A stretch of DNA of 26,816 nucleotides, taken from contig JAPKHB010000009.1 in NCBI GenBank assembly GCA_026647295.1, forward strand, positions 1 through 26,816, given 5' to 3'. The translations under genes were made by a program, and so were the position numbers. Source of the DNA: Planctomycetota bacterium (GTDB taxonomy: Bacteria; Planctomycetota; PLA2; JAEUHO01). The notes under the pieces were generated by a model. That model was not told the DNA's origin, ran no database searches, and saw nothing but the letters and a program-made list of their open reading frames with translations. Shown one piece after another: positions 1 to 8,508 of this stretch (the stretch's first letter is position 1; each line of letters starts with the position of its first letter).

Positions 1-276
1 CTTGCCCTGGCGGGGTTCTTCCCACTGCCGCGGCGGCGCAAGCCCGCCCTCGCGCAGCAATGGGCCATCGACGCAGAGATCTTCCGCACCGTGGTCAGCG
101 AGTGCATCCCGCCGCGGGAACTCCGCGACGCGGCCCGCCGGGAGGGGATCCCCTACCTCGAGGAGCGGACCGACCCCAAGGACGACCGCAGCGTGCGGGC
201 CCGGGTCCTTCTTGCGGCGTACTGGATCTCGCAGGTGGGGCACGGACTGCGCCCCCCCGACGCCGGCGAGGCGTGA
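1..276 (+). CDS. C-terminal fragment of an unknown protein (5' end outside the window)
   Basis: Frame 1 is open from the first base to a TGA at 274-276 and gives 91 residues. Codon third positions are almost all G or C, as in the other genes here, which supports real coding. The fragment begins with a hydrophobic stretch followed by a basic PRRRK patch, so a membrane segment with a cytoplasmic flank is possible. The rest is soluble-looking (ECIPPREL, GIPYLEER, and AAYWISQ near the end). I do not recognise a family. The GTG at 91 is in frame but is unlikely to be the start, because coding character continues upstream of it. The next gene is convergent and its stop lies 27 nt away. Confidence 0.55.
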   Translation, partial: LALAGFFPLPRRRKPALAQQWAIDAEIFRTVVSECIPPRELRDAARREGIPYLEERTDPKDDRSVRARVLLAAYWISQVGHGLRPPDAGEA

Positions 277-302
277 CGGCGGGCGCCCGCCGCCCCCGCG
301 CG

Positions 303-1793
303 TCAGTCGAGCGCGCGGCGCAGCAGGGGCGCCACGACGAAGGGACGGGCGCCGCGCGCCTCGAGCCGGTAGACGCCCGGCGCCTTGACCCGAAACCGCA
401 GCGAAGGGCCGTAGCCGGGGGCGATGGGCGCCCCCGCGGCGCTCACCGTGCGTTCGGCGAGCTTGCGCCCGTCCGCGCCAAGGACGCGCATGCCCACGCC
501 CTGCTCGGGGCCTTCGACGAGCACGAAGAGGTAGTCAAAGCCCGGCATGCAGCCCGCGAGCCCCACCAACTCGAAGCGCTTGCCCAGGCGCACGCGCACC
601 TGCGGATCCACGCCCGTGCCGAGGTGGATCGGCGCGCCCCCCAGGCCCGCGCGGTCGAGCAGCATCCGCTCCCCGCCCGAAGGCGTGCCCATCGGGGTCA
701 CGAAGCGGTACACGCCCGGGTAGTAGGGCCGGAACCAGACCAGGAGCGCGTTCTCCTGCGAGCGCGCGCTGGCATGGGGGCCGATGCCCTCCAGCGTCAC
801 CCAGCGTTCGCCCCGGCGCACCTGCACGATGCGCGTGAGCGGCGTGTGGGCGACGTAGAGGAAGGCCAGGTCGCCGGGGCCGGCCCCGAACGCGTCCGGA
901 TCGTCCGCGATGGGCCCGCGCGGGACCTCGGGCGGCGGCTCCAGGGCCGGCGGTTCGACGGACTGCCCCGGGGCGAGCGGGCGCAACCGCAGTCCGTAGG
1001 TGCCCCCGCCGTCGAAGAGCCCCCGCACCTCCAGCACGTACGGGGCGGGCTCCACCGCGGGCAGCGGCCCTTCGGGCACCGCGAAGCGCACGCCGGGCCG
1101 CGCCATCCAGGACAGCGCCGAGGCCTCCGAGTCGGCGCGCACGGCGCCGTCCGGCCCCCGCACGCGCAGGCGCACGCGCCCGGCGCTGCCCTCGGTGGGC
1201 TCGATCTCGTAGGCCTGGCCCGGCTCGACGCAGAGGATCCAACCGTCGGCCTCGCGCAGCAGCAGTTCCCCCACCTGCGCCACCGGGCGGTCCGGCACCA
1301 GGTAGCGCCAGTGCGCCGGCGCGCGCCGCCCCTGCGGGTCGAGCGTCTCGAGCCGCACGCGCGCCCGGCCGACGGAGGCGGAAAAGCCGCCCACGCCCAC
1401 TTCCCAGCGGCCCCGCGCCTCGGCCTCGACCTCGTGGACCGCGGGCGCGCCCGGGGCCGGGCTCGTCACGCTCACGAGCGCGGGCTCCCCCGGCCGCCCC
1501 CACTCCAGCAGCGCGCGCCCGAGCGTGTCGGGCAGCACGCTCACGCGGTAGCGGGCGCCGGCGACGAGCCGGACCTCGAGCCGCACCCGCGCGCCCGGCG
1601 CCTTGACCTCCACGGACACGGCCTTGCCCGTGGCCTCCAGCGTCGCGGGCGGCGCCGCCAAGGCCGCCCCGGACCCGCCCCACAGCGCGCCCAGCAGCCC
1701 GAGCAGGTAGGGTGCCCATCCATGAGCGCGCCCCCCTCGTCCGCCGCGTCCCCGCCGCCCCCGCCCGCGTCCGCGCCGCCCCCCGTGGTCCAC
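303..1793 (-). CDS. Exported protein of unknown function with beta-sandwich (PPC-like) segments; start uncertain
   Basis: The TGA is at 303-305. The C-terminal ~470 residues look like an extracytoplasmic protein. A hydrophobic signal-like segment (PYLLGLLGALWG, then AALAAPP) is followed by repeated beta-strand-rich stretches typical of pre-peptidase C-terminal-like sandwiches, for example VRLEVRLVAGARYRVSVLP and APYVLEVRGLFDGGGTYG. No catalytic motif is visible. The start is a problem. No ATG, GTG or TTG sits just before the signal segment in this frame. The nearest upstream in-frame candidate is GTG at 1793, used here, which adds an Arg/Gly-rich leader and overlaps the divergent gene starting at 1722 by 72 nt. 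The next one downstream is TTG at 1661, which would delete the signal segment. A small indel or a non-standard start is possible. The function is unknown; export is inferred from the N-terminus. Confidence 0.6.
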   Translation of the reverse strand: MDHGGRRGRGRGRRGRGGRGGRAHGWAPYLLGLLGALWGGSGAALAAPPATLEATGKAVSVEVKAPGARVRLEVRLVAGARYRVSVLPDTLGRALLEWGRPGEPALVSVTSPAPGAPAVHEVEAEARGRWEVGVGGFSASVGRARVRLETLDPQGRRAPAHWRYLVPDRPVAQVGELLLREADGWILCVEPGQAYEIEPTEGSAGRVRLRVRGPDGAVRADSEASALSWMARPGVRFAVPEGPLPAVEPAPYVLEVRGLFDGGGTYGLRLRPLAPGQSVEPPALEPPPEVPRGPIADDPDAFGAGPGDLAFLYVAHTPLTRIVQVRRGERWVTLEGIGPHASARSQENALLVWFRPYYPGVYRFVTPMGTPSGGERMLLDRAGLGGAPIHLGTGVDPQVRVRLGKRFELVGLAGCMPGFDYLFVLVEGPEQGVGMRVLGADGRKLAERTVSAAGAPIAPGYGPSLRFRVKAPGVYRLEARGARPFVVAPLLRRALD

Positions 1794-2192
1794 GCCCTGC
1801 TGGTGTGCCGCGCGGTGCGCCGCGGGCCGGGCGGGGAGATCACGCTCGCCGACGTCGTGGAGGTGCTGGCCGTCGACGAGGTGCCCGCGCGCGTGGGGCC
1901 CCTGTGCTTCGTGGCCTTCGTAAGGGGGCTTGGCGCCGGGCCGTGCCAGGGGGCGTTCCGGCTCTCGGACGCCGCCACCGGCGCGCCCATCGGCCGCCTG
2001 CCGCTCGCCGTGGAGGTGCCCGCGGGCTTTGCCGATCGGCAGGTGGCGCTCCAGGTCGAGCTGGCCGAACTCCCCGTGGAGCGCGGCGGCTGGCTCACCT
2101 TGGCGCTCGAATGGGACGGCGCCGAGATCGCGCGCACCCGCTTCGCCGTCGGCACGCGCGCGCGGCGCGGCCCCCCCGCCCCGGGCGCCTAG
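1722..2192 (+). CDS. DUF6941-like small protein
   Basis: This encodes 156 residues from ATG 1722 to a TAG at 2190-2192. A Ser/Pro/Ala-rich N-terminus (about 22 residues) precedes a compact domain that opens HALLVCRAV, continues EITLADVVEVLAVDEVPA, then has a strand-rich middle (QVALQVELAELPVERGG) and ends LEWDGAEIARTRFAVG. This order is the pattern I know from the DUF6941 family: a short 'xLLLCDxV' strand, a 'GKxSLIGIFDxI' segment, 'P' plus an aromatic strand, and a final 'LELDGxxLxxxxFxV' strand. The family has no established function. Assignment is from the look of the domain only. The ATG has a weak upstream AGGG. The gene is divergent from the exported protein on its left, and the symporter follows 156 nt later on the same strand. 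Confidence 0.6.
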   Translation: MSAPPSSAASPPPPPASAPPPVVHALLVCRAVRRGPGGEITLADVVEVLAVDEVPARVGPLCFVAFVRGLGAGPCQGAFRLSDAATGAPIGRLPLAVEVPAGFADRQVALQVELAELPVERGGWLTLALEWDGAEIARTRFAVGTRARRGPPAPGA

Positions 2193-2348
2193 CCGACCCC
2201 GGGCCCGGAGCGCGGGCGCAGGGAGCGACGGAGACGTCGGGGGCGGGCGCAGCGGCATCAGGCCTCCGGGGAGAAACAACGCCGCGCACGCGCCCCCGCC
2301 GCGGGCGCGCCGGCACGCGCGCGCCCTGGCCGGTAGGATCCGCCCCCG

Positions 2349-3832
2349 ATGCGCCTGCGCCTGCACAACCTCATCTTCCTCACGATGGCGCTCGGCGCGG
2401 GGCTCGGGATCTGGCTCTCGGGCGTTTCGGACGCCGAGGCCCCCTGGCGGGCCGGGCTGCTCACGGCGCTGGACTTCGTGGGCAAGGAACTGTTCATCGG
2501 CGCGCTCAAGATGATCATCGCGCCGCTGATCCTGGTGAGCATCGTGGCCGGCGTCACCAGCATCCCGACCTGGAAGGACGCCGGGCGCATCGGCGGCCGC
2601 ACGTTGCTCTATTACGCCCTCACCACCACCCTCGCGGTGGCCCTGGGCCTCGCCTTGGTGCTGCTGGTGGCCCCGGGCGAGCGCGGGCACGCCGCCGAGC
2701 TTCGGGCCCGGCGCGCCGAGGAGATCCAGGTCCGGCGCGAGCGCTTCGTGAGCGAGACGGGCAAGGAACTCCCGCCCCCCGGCGGCCCGGCCGACCCCGA
2801 CAGCCCCGCCGGCCGGACCCTGCGGACCCACCAGGCGGAGTTCCTGGCCTGGCTGGCCCAGAGCGAGGGCGTCGAGCGCAGCGCCACCGACGCGCGCTAC
2901 GAGCGCGTCACCTCCAAGCGGGAGCGCGGGCACTACGAGATGTTCGTCGAGGACATCGTGCGGCCCGTGCTGATGAACCCGTTCCGCTCCCTCACCGAGA
3001 GCAACAGCCTGGGCATCATCGCCTTCGCCATCCTCTTCGCGCTCGCGCTGATGGCCGCGGGGCCCGTGGCGCGGCCGGCGGTCGACTTCTTCCAGGCCGC
3101 GAGCCCCGCCATGCTCGCGCTCACGGGCTGGATCATGGCTTTCTCGCCGCTGGCGGTGTTCTGCCTGATGGGCTCCCTGCTGGCCGCCCACGGCCCGAGC
3201 GTCCTGGAGACGCTGGCCTGGTACTGCGGCACGGTGGTGGGCGGGATCGTGATCCATGTCGGGGTCCTGTTGCTGATCGTGCGCGTCCTGGGCGGGATGT
3301 CCGTCCGGCGCTTCGTGACCGGCATCCGCGAGGCCTGGGCCATCGCCTTTGCCACGCGGTCGAGCGCGGCCACGCTGCCCGTCACGATCCGCTGCGTCGA
3401 GGACCGCCTCGGCGTCTCGCCGCGGGTGGCCAACTTCACGCTGCCGGTGGGCGCCACGGTGAACATGGACGGCACGGCGCTGTACGAGGGCGTCGCGGTG
3501 ATCTTCCTCCTCCAGCTCTTCGGCGGAATGGAGGACGTGGGCATCCAGATCGGCGGGATGGAGACGCTGCTGATCTTCGTGACGGCCGTCCTCGCCTCGG
3601 TCGGCGCCGCCGCCGTCCCCGACGCGGGCCTGGTGACGATGGTCCTGGTGGCGACGGCCGTACACCTGCCGGTGTACTACCTGCCCTGGATCTTCGCCGT
3701 GGACGCCTTCCTGGACATGTTCCGCACCTCGACCAACGTGCTCGGCGACGCCGTCGGGGCGGTGGTCGTGGACCGCTTCGAGCGCCGGGCGCCCCCCGGC
3801 CCCCCCCCACCGCTGGCCCGGGATGTGCGTAG
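2349..3832 (+). CDS. Dicarboxylate/amino acid:cation symporter (DAACS, SLC1 family)
   Basis: This is an inner-membrane secondary transporter that takes up acidic amino acids or C4-dicarboxylates with Na+ or H+. The family signatures are all present in order: the TM2-TM3 region (FIGALKMIIAPLILVSIVAG, residues ~49-68), the HP1 serine motif (SSAATLP, ~338-344), the TM7 NMDGT motif (~372-376) and the TM8 signature with R and N spaced as DMFRTSTNVLGDAV (~456-469). An unusual charged insert of roughly 87 residues (~109-195) separates TM3 from the following membrane segment. The start is ATG 2349 with AGGA 11-12 nt upstream. The 3' end is unclear: this frame has no stop and continues through the next gene to 5681. 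A run of nine C (3800-3808) lies at the expected C-terminus. One more C there would move reading to the TAG at 3830-3832, the end given here. Confidence 0.85.
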
Positions 3833-3881
3833 GATGGGTGGTCGTGGGGTACCGGCCCCCGGCGCGACAAGGGAGTCCATC

Positions 3882-5681
3882 ATGCGCAAGGGGTTCGTTC
3901 TCGCAGGCGCCCTCACGGGCCTGGTCTTCCTCGGGGTGGGTGACGCCGAGGCCCGCGGCGGATCCAGGGGCTCGCGCTCCCACGCCAGCCCCCCGTCGCA
4001 CAGCGGCGGGGGCGGCGGCTCGTCCCGGTCCGTCTCGGGCGGGCACCGCTCCTCCGGCGGCATCTCCTCGCGCTCCTTCTCCTCGGGCTTCTCCGAGCGC
4101 CGGGCGAGCCCCGGGCCCGTGCACCGCGGGTCCTCTGGCGCCCGATCTTCCGGCTTTTCCGGCGGCGGCCGGCAGGGCCTGCCCTCCGGGTTCGAGGCCC
4201 CCTCCCGCGGGCGCTCGCTGCCCGCGCCGGTCCACTTCGAGCGCCGCGGCGCCCCCTCCGGCGGCGTCTCGGCGACCAGCCCCGGCCGGGGCAGCGTGGG
4301 CTCGGCCCGCGAACTCTTCGGCGGGGCGCGGGTGGGGGGCCCGGGCGGCGGCGCCTTCGATCGCCTGGTCCGCCGTGGCCAGGGCTCCGGCCCCGTCGTC
4401 GCGGGTCCGGGCACCCCCGGCGGCGGCTCCCCGCGGGGCCTCCTGCCCGGTGGCAGCGTGTCCCGGGGGAGGTCAGCCGGGTCCCCGCGTGAGGACAGCC
4501 CGACGGGCGCGGCCCGCCTGGGCAATCGGGTCTTCGGGGCCCGCGGCCCCGGCGGGGCGCGCGCGCCTGCGGGCGGGTCCGTCGTGGCCGGGTCGGAGAG
4601 CGTGCGCACCGGCGCGGTGACGGCGAGCCCGCTGGGGGGGCGCAGCCGGCTGCCCGGCGTGTTCGGCGGCTCGGCGACGCGGGGCGGTGCGGTGAACACC
4701 CGGGTGGTCGGGGACTCTCCCGGCCGCGCCGTCACCGGCGGGCGCGTCAACGTGCGCAGCTACCGCCACGGCTACGGCCACCACGGCTACCACGACGACG
4801 GCCACCACCACTACGACCACCACCATCACCACCACCACGGCTGGTACGACACCTGGTGGGGCTTTGGCGTGGGCTTCACCCTGGGGTGGGCCTCCCACTG
4901 GCCGGGCTACTACTGGGCCTGGGGCCACCCCTACAGCTACTACAGCGCCTGGTACGGCGGCCCCTGCTTCGGCTACGCGGTGAGCTACTACGAGCCCGGG
5001 TACACCGAGTACTTCGTGGAGGCCGTGCCCTACAGCCCGCCCACCCAGGTCGTGCTCGAGCAGCCGGTGGTCGTCGGTCCGGGCGCCCCGCAGGTGGTCG
5101 AGGAGGTGGAGGTGGTCCCCGAGGCGGCCCCGCCCGTGGCCCCCGGCGCCTTCCCCGAGCCGGCGCCCGAGGCCCCGGCCCAGGGGGCGCCCCCGCCGCT
5201 GCACGCCGACTTCGACCCCGGGGTCAAGGCCTTCCTCGCGGGCAACTACGCGATGGCCGAGGGCCACTTCCTGCGCGTCGTGGCCGACGAGCCCGACAAC
5301 GGCGAAGCCTGGCTCGGGCTGATGCAGGCCCGGCTGGCGCGCGGCGACTACGCCGCGAGCGCCGAGGCGCTCGCGCGGGCCGCCGAGCTGGGCGCGTTCC
5401 CGCGCGGCTACCGCTTCGACCCCCGGCCGCTGTACCCGCAGCAGGGCTCCTACGAGCGCGTGGTAAAGGCCCTGGACCAGCACCTGAAGGCCCACCCCAA
5501 GGACGCCGACGCGTGGATCGTGCGCGCCTACCTGCACGTGGCCCTCGCCGAGCGCGGCCAGGCCCGCGAGGCGATCGACAAGGTGCTCGCGCTCCGCCCG
5601 GACGATGCGACCGCGCCCGAGTTGGCGCTGGCGCTGCTGCCCCCGCTGCCCCCGCCCCAGAAGCCCGCGCCCGCGAAGTAG
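3882..5681 (+). CDS. Secreted Ser/Gly/Arg-rich, His-rich protein with C-terminal TPR repeats
   Basis: This encodes 599 residues from ATG 3882, which has a good ribosome site (AAGGGAG, about 6 nt spacing). A signal peptide is clear (MRKGFVLAGALTGLVFLGVG then DAEA). Residues ~25-285 are low-complexity Ser/Gly/Arg. Residues ~295-322 form a His/Tyr/Asp cluster that includes seven consecutive His, followed by a Trp/Tyr/Gly-rich stretch to ~370 and an acidic/Pro linker. Residues ~445-587 look like tandem TPR helices (KAFLAGNYAMAEGHF; EAWLGLMQARLARGDYA; DADAWIVRAYLHVALAERG). The His cluster could bind metal; that is inference. The upstream symporter frame runs into this gene in frame without a stop. 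I treat this as a separate gene because it has its own ribosome site and signal peptide. No family name is offered beyond the TPR part. Confidence 0.75.
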   Translation: MRKGFVLAGALTGLVFLGVGDAEARGGSRGSRSHASPPSHSGGGGGSSRSVSGGHRSSGGISSRSFSSGFSERRASPGPVHRGSSGARSSGFSGGGRQGLPSGFEAPSRGRSLPAPVHFERRGAPSGGVSATSPGRGSVGSARELFGGARVGGPGGGAFDRLVRRGQGSGPVVAGPGTPGGGSPRGLLPGGSVSRGRSAGSPREDSPTGAARLGNRVFGARGPGGARAPAGGSVVAGSESVRTGAVTASPLGGRSRLPGVFGGSATRGGAVNTRVVGDSPGRAVTGGRVNVRSYRHGYGHHGYHDDGHHHYDHHHHHHHGWYDTWWGFGVGFTLGWASHWPGYYWAWGHPYSYYSAWYGGPCFGYAVSYYEPGYTEYFVEAVPYSPPTQVVLEQPVVVGPGAPQVVEEVEVVPEAAPPVAPGAFPEPAPEAPAQGAPPPLHADFDPGVKAFLAGNYAMAEGHFLRVVADEPDNGEAWLGLMQARLARGDYAASAEALARAAELGAFPRGYRFDPRPLYPQQGSYERVVKALDQHLKAHPKDADAWIVRAYLHVALAERGQAREAIDKVLALRPDDATAPELALALLPPLPPPQKPAPAK

Positions 5682-5786
5682 CCAGGCCCGGCACCGCGGG
5701 GCCGTCCCATCGAGGGCAGCCGCGCCCTCGCCCGCCTCGGGGCCGTCTGGACGCCTGGGCCGCTCCTGCCCAAGCCCGACCCGGGG

Positions 5787-6389
5787 GTGGAGCCCGGCGA
5801 CCACCTGGTCCTGCTCTGGCGGGTCGATCTCGCCCACCCTGCGGCGGCCCTGCTCGGTGCCGGGCGCATCGTGCGCCCCGCCCGACCCCGGGGTGAGCGC
5901 CCCTGGATCGACACCGTCGCCCCGGACGACCCGGCGTTCGTCGAGGCCCGGCGCCTGGGCTACCGCGGTCCGGAGAACGACTGCGCCCTGGTGCGCCTTG
6001 AGGACTGGACCGAGGACGTGCGCGAGATCCGCCGACGCACCGCCGGCGCCGTCCCCCTTGTCGACCCGGGTGGTCTTGTGACCGGTGTGCCCCCCGGGCT
6101 CCTCGCGCCCCTGCGCCCCGGACTCCTCGCCGCCGCGCCCGTGGGGCGCGCCGACCCCCTGCTCGGTCGCCTCACCATGGATCCGCGCGTCCTCGGCGGC
6201 AAGCCGGTCGTGCGCGGGCTGCGCATCGCGGTGGAGCACGTCCTGGCGTGGCTCGCCGCCGGCGCCACGGTCGCCGAGATCGTCGCGGAGTACCCCGAAC
6301 TGGAGGCGGACGACGTGCGTGCCTGCCTTGCCTACGCGACGCGCGTGGTGGCCGGCGAACGCACGGACCCGACGCCCGGAGCCGGGTGA
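5787..6389 (+). CDS. DUF433 domain protein with an unassigned N-terminal domain
   Basis: This encodes 200 residues from GTG 5787. The last ~70 residues are a clear DUF433 domain: LTMDPRVLGGKPVVRGLRI, then HVLAWLAAGATVAEIVAEYPEL and DDVRACLAYA. The domain is a small helix-turn-helix-like fold usually found as a free-standing ~75-residue protein, often the antitoxin-like partner of a DUF5615 PIN-like protein. Here it is preceded by ~125 residues (WIDTVAPDDPAFVEARRLG; LVRLEDWTEDVREI) that I do not recognise. The frame is open and plausible upstream as far as 5682 (GAVWTPGPLLPKPDPGVEPG), so the true start may be earlier, but no ATG, GTG or TTG exists there; ATC at 5709 is the only near-start codon. 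No DUF5615 partner is visible next to it. Confidence 0.75.
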   Translation: MEPGDHLVLLWRVDLAHPAAALLGAGRIVRPARPRGERPWIDTVAPDDPAFVEARRLGYRGPENDCALVRLEDWTEDVREIRRRTAGAVPLVDPGGLVTGVPPGLLAPLRPGLLAAAPVGRADPLLGRLTMDPRVLGGKPVVRGLRIAVEHVLAWLAAGATVAEIVAEYPELEADDVRACLAYATRVVAGERTDPTPGAG

Positions 6390-6633
6390 GGCCGCTGGCC
6401 CCCCCCATCGGTCCCAGGGTCGCCACCCCGCGCCCGGGCGGCGGCTGGGTCCCCCGCCAGCCATCCAGGGCCCGCGATGGACGGCCAGCAGGACCGTGTA
6501 CGGGTCGTGCAGGCGCGCGGCGGGTCGCTGAAGGAGGCATGACGAGCCAGGCCCCCCCGGCCGAGTCCGACTACGGGGGTCAACGCGGGGTGCCTGTGGG
6601 GAAGCGTCCCCGCCGGGGCACGAGCCGGGCGCC

Positions 6634-7113
6634 CTACTGGGAGCGGTGGGCGGTGTGGCAGGCGTCGCAGCGCGCCTGGACGGCCGTGAGGGCGGCGGTG
6701 ACCTTCTCGGCGTTCTTGAAGGCCAGGGCCTTGCGCAATTCCTTGCAGGCGTCGCGGAAGGCGGCGCACTCCGTGCGCCAGTTGCGCATGCCGGCGTCGT
6801 CGTCGGCGCCCTTGGGGGGCGTCATGCCCATGAGCATGTTGCCGCCCTCGGCCATGATGATCGCCCGGTGCTGGGCGAGCTTCCAGCCCTCGTCGTCCTT
6901 GCCCGGGTTGGCCTGGCAGAAGCCCCGGATCAGCCCGTAGAAGCCGTCCTGCTCGTGGTTGAGGGCGTTCATCACGTTCTTGATCCCGGCCACGGCCTCG
7001 GGCGCGGGTTCGTCGTCGCCCGTCGCGGGGCCGACGCCCCCGACGCCGGCCACGATCGCCACGGCGGTCGCGGCAGCCAGGAGGAGAGCGATGCGGGTGG
7101 GGAGGGTGGGCAT
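6634..7113 (-). CDS. Exported class II (c'-type) cytochrome c
   Basis: This encodes 159 residues from ATG (first base 7113), with AGAGGA about 6 nt upstream. A signal peptide (TRIALLLAAATAVAIVAG) leads to a helical protein that ends with a single haem motif CDACH (Cys149, Cys152, His153) six residues from the C-terminus. The C-terminal position of CxxCH, the all-helical character and the preceding helix rich in Ala/Lys (RDACKELRKALAFKNAEKV) match the four-helix-bundle cytochrome c' / class II family, in which haem is bound near the C-terminus. A Met-rich segment (IIMAEGGNMLMGM) could supply a ligand or pack the haem; that is inference. The protein should act in the periplasm in electron transfer or small-ligand binding. 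It is convergent with the DUF433 gene. Confidence 0.85.
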   Translation of the reverse strand: MPTLPTRIALLLAAATAVAIVAGVGGVGPATGDDEPAPEAVAGIKNVMNALNHEQDGFYGLIRGFCQANPGKDDEGWKLAQHRAIIMAEGGNMLMGMTPPKGADDDAGMRNWRTECAAFRDACKELRKALAFKNAEKVTAALTAVQARCDACHTAHRSQ

Positions 7114-7331
7114 GGGAGTCCTCTGGGGGCTGGGAAGAGAGACCGCGAGGGCGGGGCCGGCGCCCGCTCCCTCGTGCGGGTCGCGTTCTACCATGCGGGG
7201 GGGGACCCCGCGGGGGTCAAGGCCGCCCCCCGGGCTCCCGATTGCCTGCCTGGGGGCGGGCGCCCGGGGCGCCGGCTGTCCCCGGCCCACGCCACACTGG
7301 ACGGGCGCAGGGCTGCCTGGGAGGCCGGACC

Positions 7332-8000
7332 GTGGGACGACGCCGCGCTCGCGAACGCCGATTGCGCCGGGCCGGGGGCGGCGGCCCCCCGGCCGCCGAA
7401 GCCCCCGGATCGCCCGGGGCGGGCCGGGCCCCGCTGGTGGGCTGGCGCGAGCGCCTCGGGGGCGTGCTGGCCAGCCTGGACGCCTGGATGCAGGCGCACG
7501 CCGCCGCGGCGATCCGGGCCCACGCCGAGGCCCTGTTCGGCGCGGCCGAGCCCCCCGCAGAGGACCGCGAGCGGGCGCGGCTCGACCTGGCCGTTCGCCC
7601 CGGCCCCGGGGGCGAGTCCTTCGCGGAGCGGTACGCCCGCGAGGCGGGGCTCGACGCCCTCGAGCGCGAGCAGGTCGCACGCTGGAGCCGCGAGCGCCGG
7701 CGCGGGGTGTTCCTGCTACAGCGCGCGGAGCGCGAGCGCCTGCTGGTCTGGGACCCCCTCGAAGGCGCCCCGCTCACCCTCCACCTGCTGGACCGCCTGG
7801 ACATCACCTGGGTCGCGCGGCTCGAGCGGGGCACGGTGCTCACCGCAAGTTACCAGCCCTGGTTCGCGCGCCTGGTGGCCGTCGGCCAGGTCGAGTTCTA
7901 CGGCGAACCCAAGGCGCGCCAGCTCTACTACGAGCAGGTGGTCGAAAGCGGCCGCCGCTGGCACGAGCCCCCGGCGCCCGCGCCGGTCAGGACCGGGTGA
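7332..8000 (+). CDS. Conserved-looking hypothetical protein, likely cytosolic
   Basis: This encodes 222 residues from GTG 7332, chosen because GGGAGG lies 7 nt upstream; a farther in-frame ATG at 7242 would add a low-quality Pro/Gly/Arg leader. The N-terminal ~40 residues are Arg/Gly/Pro-rich. The rest looks folded: a helix WRERLGGVLASLDAWMQ, charged helices around EREQVARWSRERRRG, then strands FLLQRAERERLLVWDPLEG and LDRLDITWVARLERGTVL, and finally VEFYGEPKARQLYYEQVV. I do not recognise a family and see no signal peptide or catalytic motif. The next gene starts 4 nt after the TGA, so the two are probably co-transcribed and perhaps translationally coupled. Confidence 0.7.
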   Translation: MGRRRARERRLRRAGGGGPPAAEAPGSPGAGRAPLVGWRERLGGVLASLDAWMQAHAAAAIRAHAEALFGAAEPPAEDRERARLDLAVRPGPGGESFAERYAREAGLDALEREQVARWSRERRRGVFLLQRAERERLLVWDPLEGAPLTLHLLDRLDITWVARLERGTVLTASYQPWFARLVAVGQVEFYGEPKARQLYYEQVVESGRRWHEPPAPAPVRTG

Positions 8001-8004
8001 CGGC

Positions 8005-8508
8005 GTGGTCTCCCGCAGCGATCGGCGGCCGCAGGGGGATCGCGCGACGCGGGAGGCGGGACCTTGGGTCGAACTGGCGCGCCACCCCCTCGGGCCGGAG
8101 GCCGGGCGGCTTTGGACCGTGCTGGCCGACCAGGTCGAGCACCCCGAGCGCTACCTGCCCGGGCTAAGGGGCGCCGAGGTGCTCGACCACGACCCCGGGC
8201 TCGTGCTGCGCCGCACCGTCTCGGGCGCGGGGGAGACGTGGCTTGAGTGGGTGCGCACGGCCCCGCGCGAGCAGCGCCTCGAGGTGCGTCGGCGAGGAGC
8301 GACCTGGGCCTGGGCCGAAGGCGTGCGCGAGCAGGCCGGCGCCACCTGGCTGGTGGTCGAGGTCCGCGAAGCCCGCGCGGCCCGGACCCAAGGCGGAATC
8401 GACGCGCGCTGGGCCAGGGCCCTGCTCGCGGCCACGCACGCGGCGCTCGTGGCCTCCCGGCCCGGCGCCCCGCCGGCCCCCGGCGGCCCGGTCCCCGGCC
8501 GGCCCTGA
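8005..8508 (+). CDS. SRPBCC (START-like, AtaL/DUF1857-type) protein
   Basis: This encodes 167 residues from GTG 8005, 4 nt after the stop of the upstream gene. The order of elements resembles small ligand-binding SRPBCC proteins of the AtaL/DUF1857 type: a start helix with a loading segment (GRLWTVLADQVEHPERYLPGL), a strand with the conserved-style EVLDHDPGLVLRRTV, then ETWLEWVRT, REQRLEVRR and a strand TWLVVEVREAR, ending in a long amphipathic helix (ARALLAATHAALVA) that would close the cavity. Ligand and role cannot be read from sequence. A lower-confidence alternative is a generic polyketide-cyclase-like protein. The 3' end lies inside a strong hairpin shared with the convergent lipoprotein gene. 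Confidence 0.55.
   Translation: MVSRSDRRPQGDRATREAGPWVELARHPLGPEAGRLWTVLADQVEHPERYLPGLRGAEVLDHDPGLVLRRTVSGAGETWLEWVRTAPREQRLEVRRRGATWAWAEGVREQAGATWLVVEVREARAARTQGGIDARWARALLAATHAALVASRPGAPPAPGGPVPGRP

Noticed and set aside
303..4235. A very long minus-strand open frame that extends far upstream of the exported-protein gene
   Set aside because: Beyond about 1793 it is antisense to the DUF6941-like gene and the symporter and has shadow-like Arg/Gly/His/Gln composition. Long antisense frames are expected at this GC content.
6597..6610. GGGGA/TCCCC hairpin between the convergent DUF433 and cytochrome genes
   Set aside because: It is only 5 bp and has no T-tract; this is common by chance at this base composition.
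6477..6940. Small plus-strand frames: ATG 6477 to TGA 6542, then ATG 6539 (after AAGGAGG) to 6940
   Set aside because: The stop-start overlap and ribosome site are attractive, but the second frame runs mostly antisense through the cytochrome gene and neither peptide looks like a protein. The spacing of the ribosome site is also too short.
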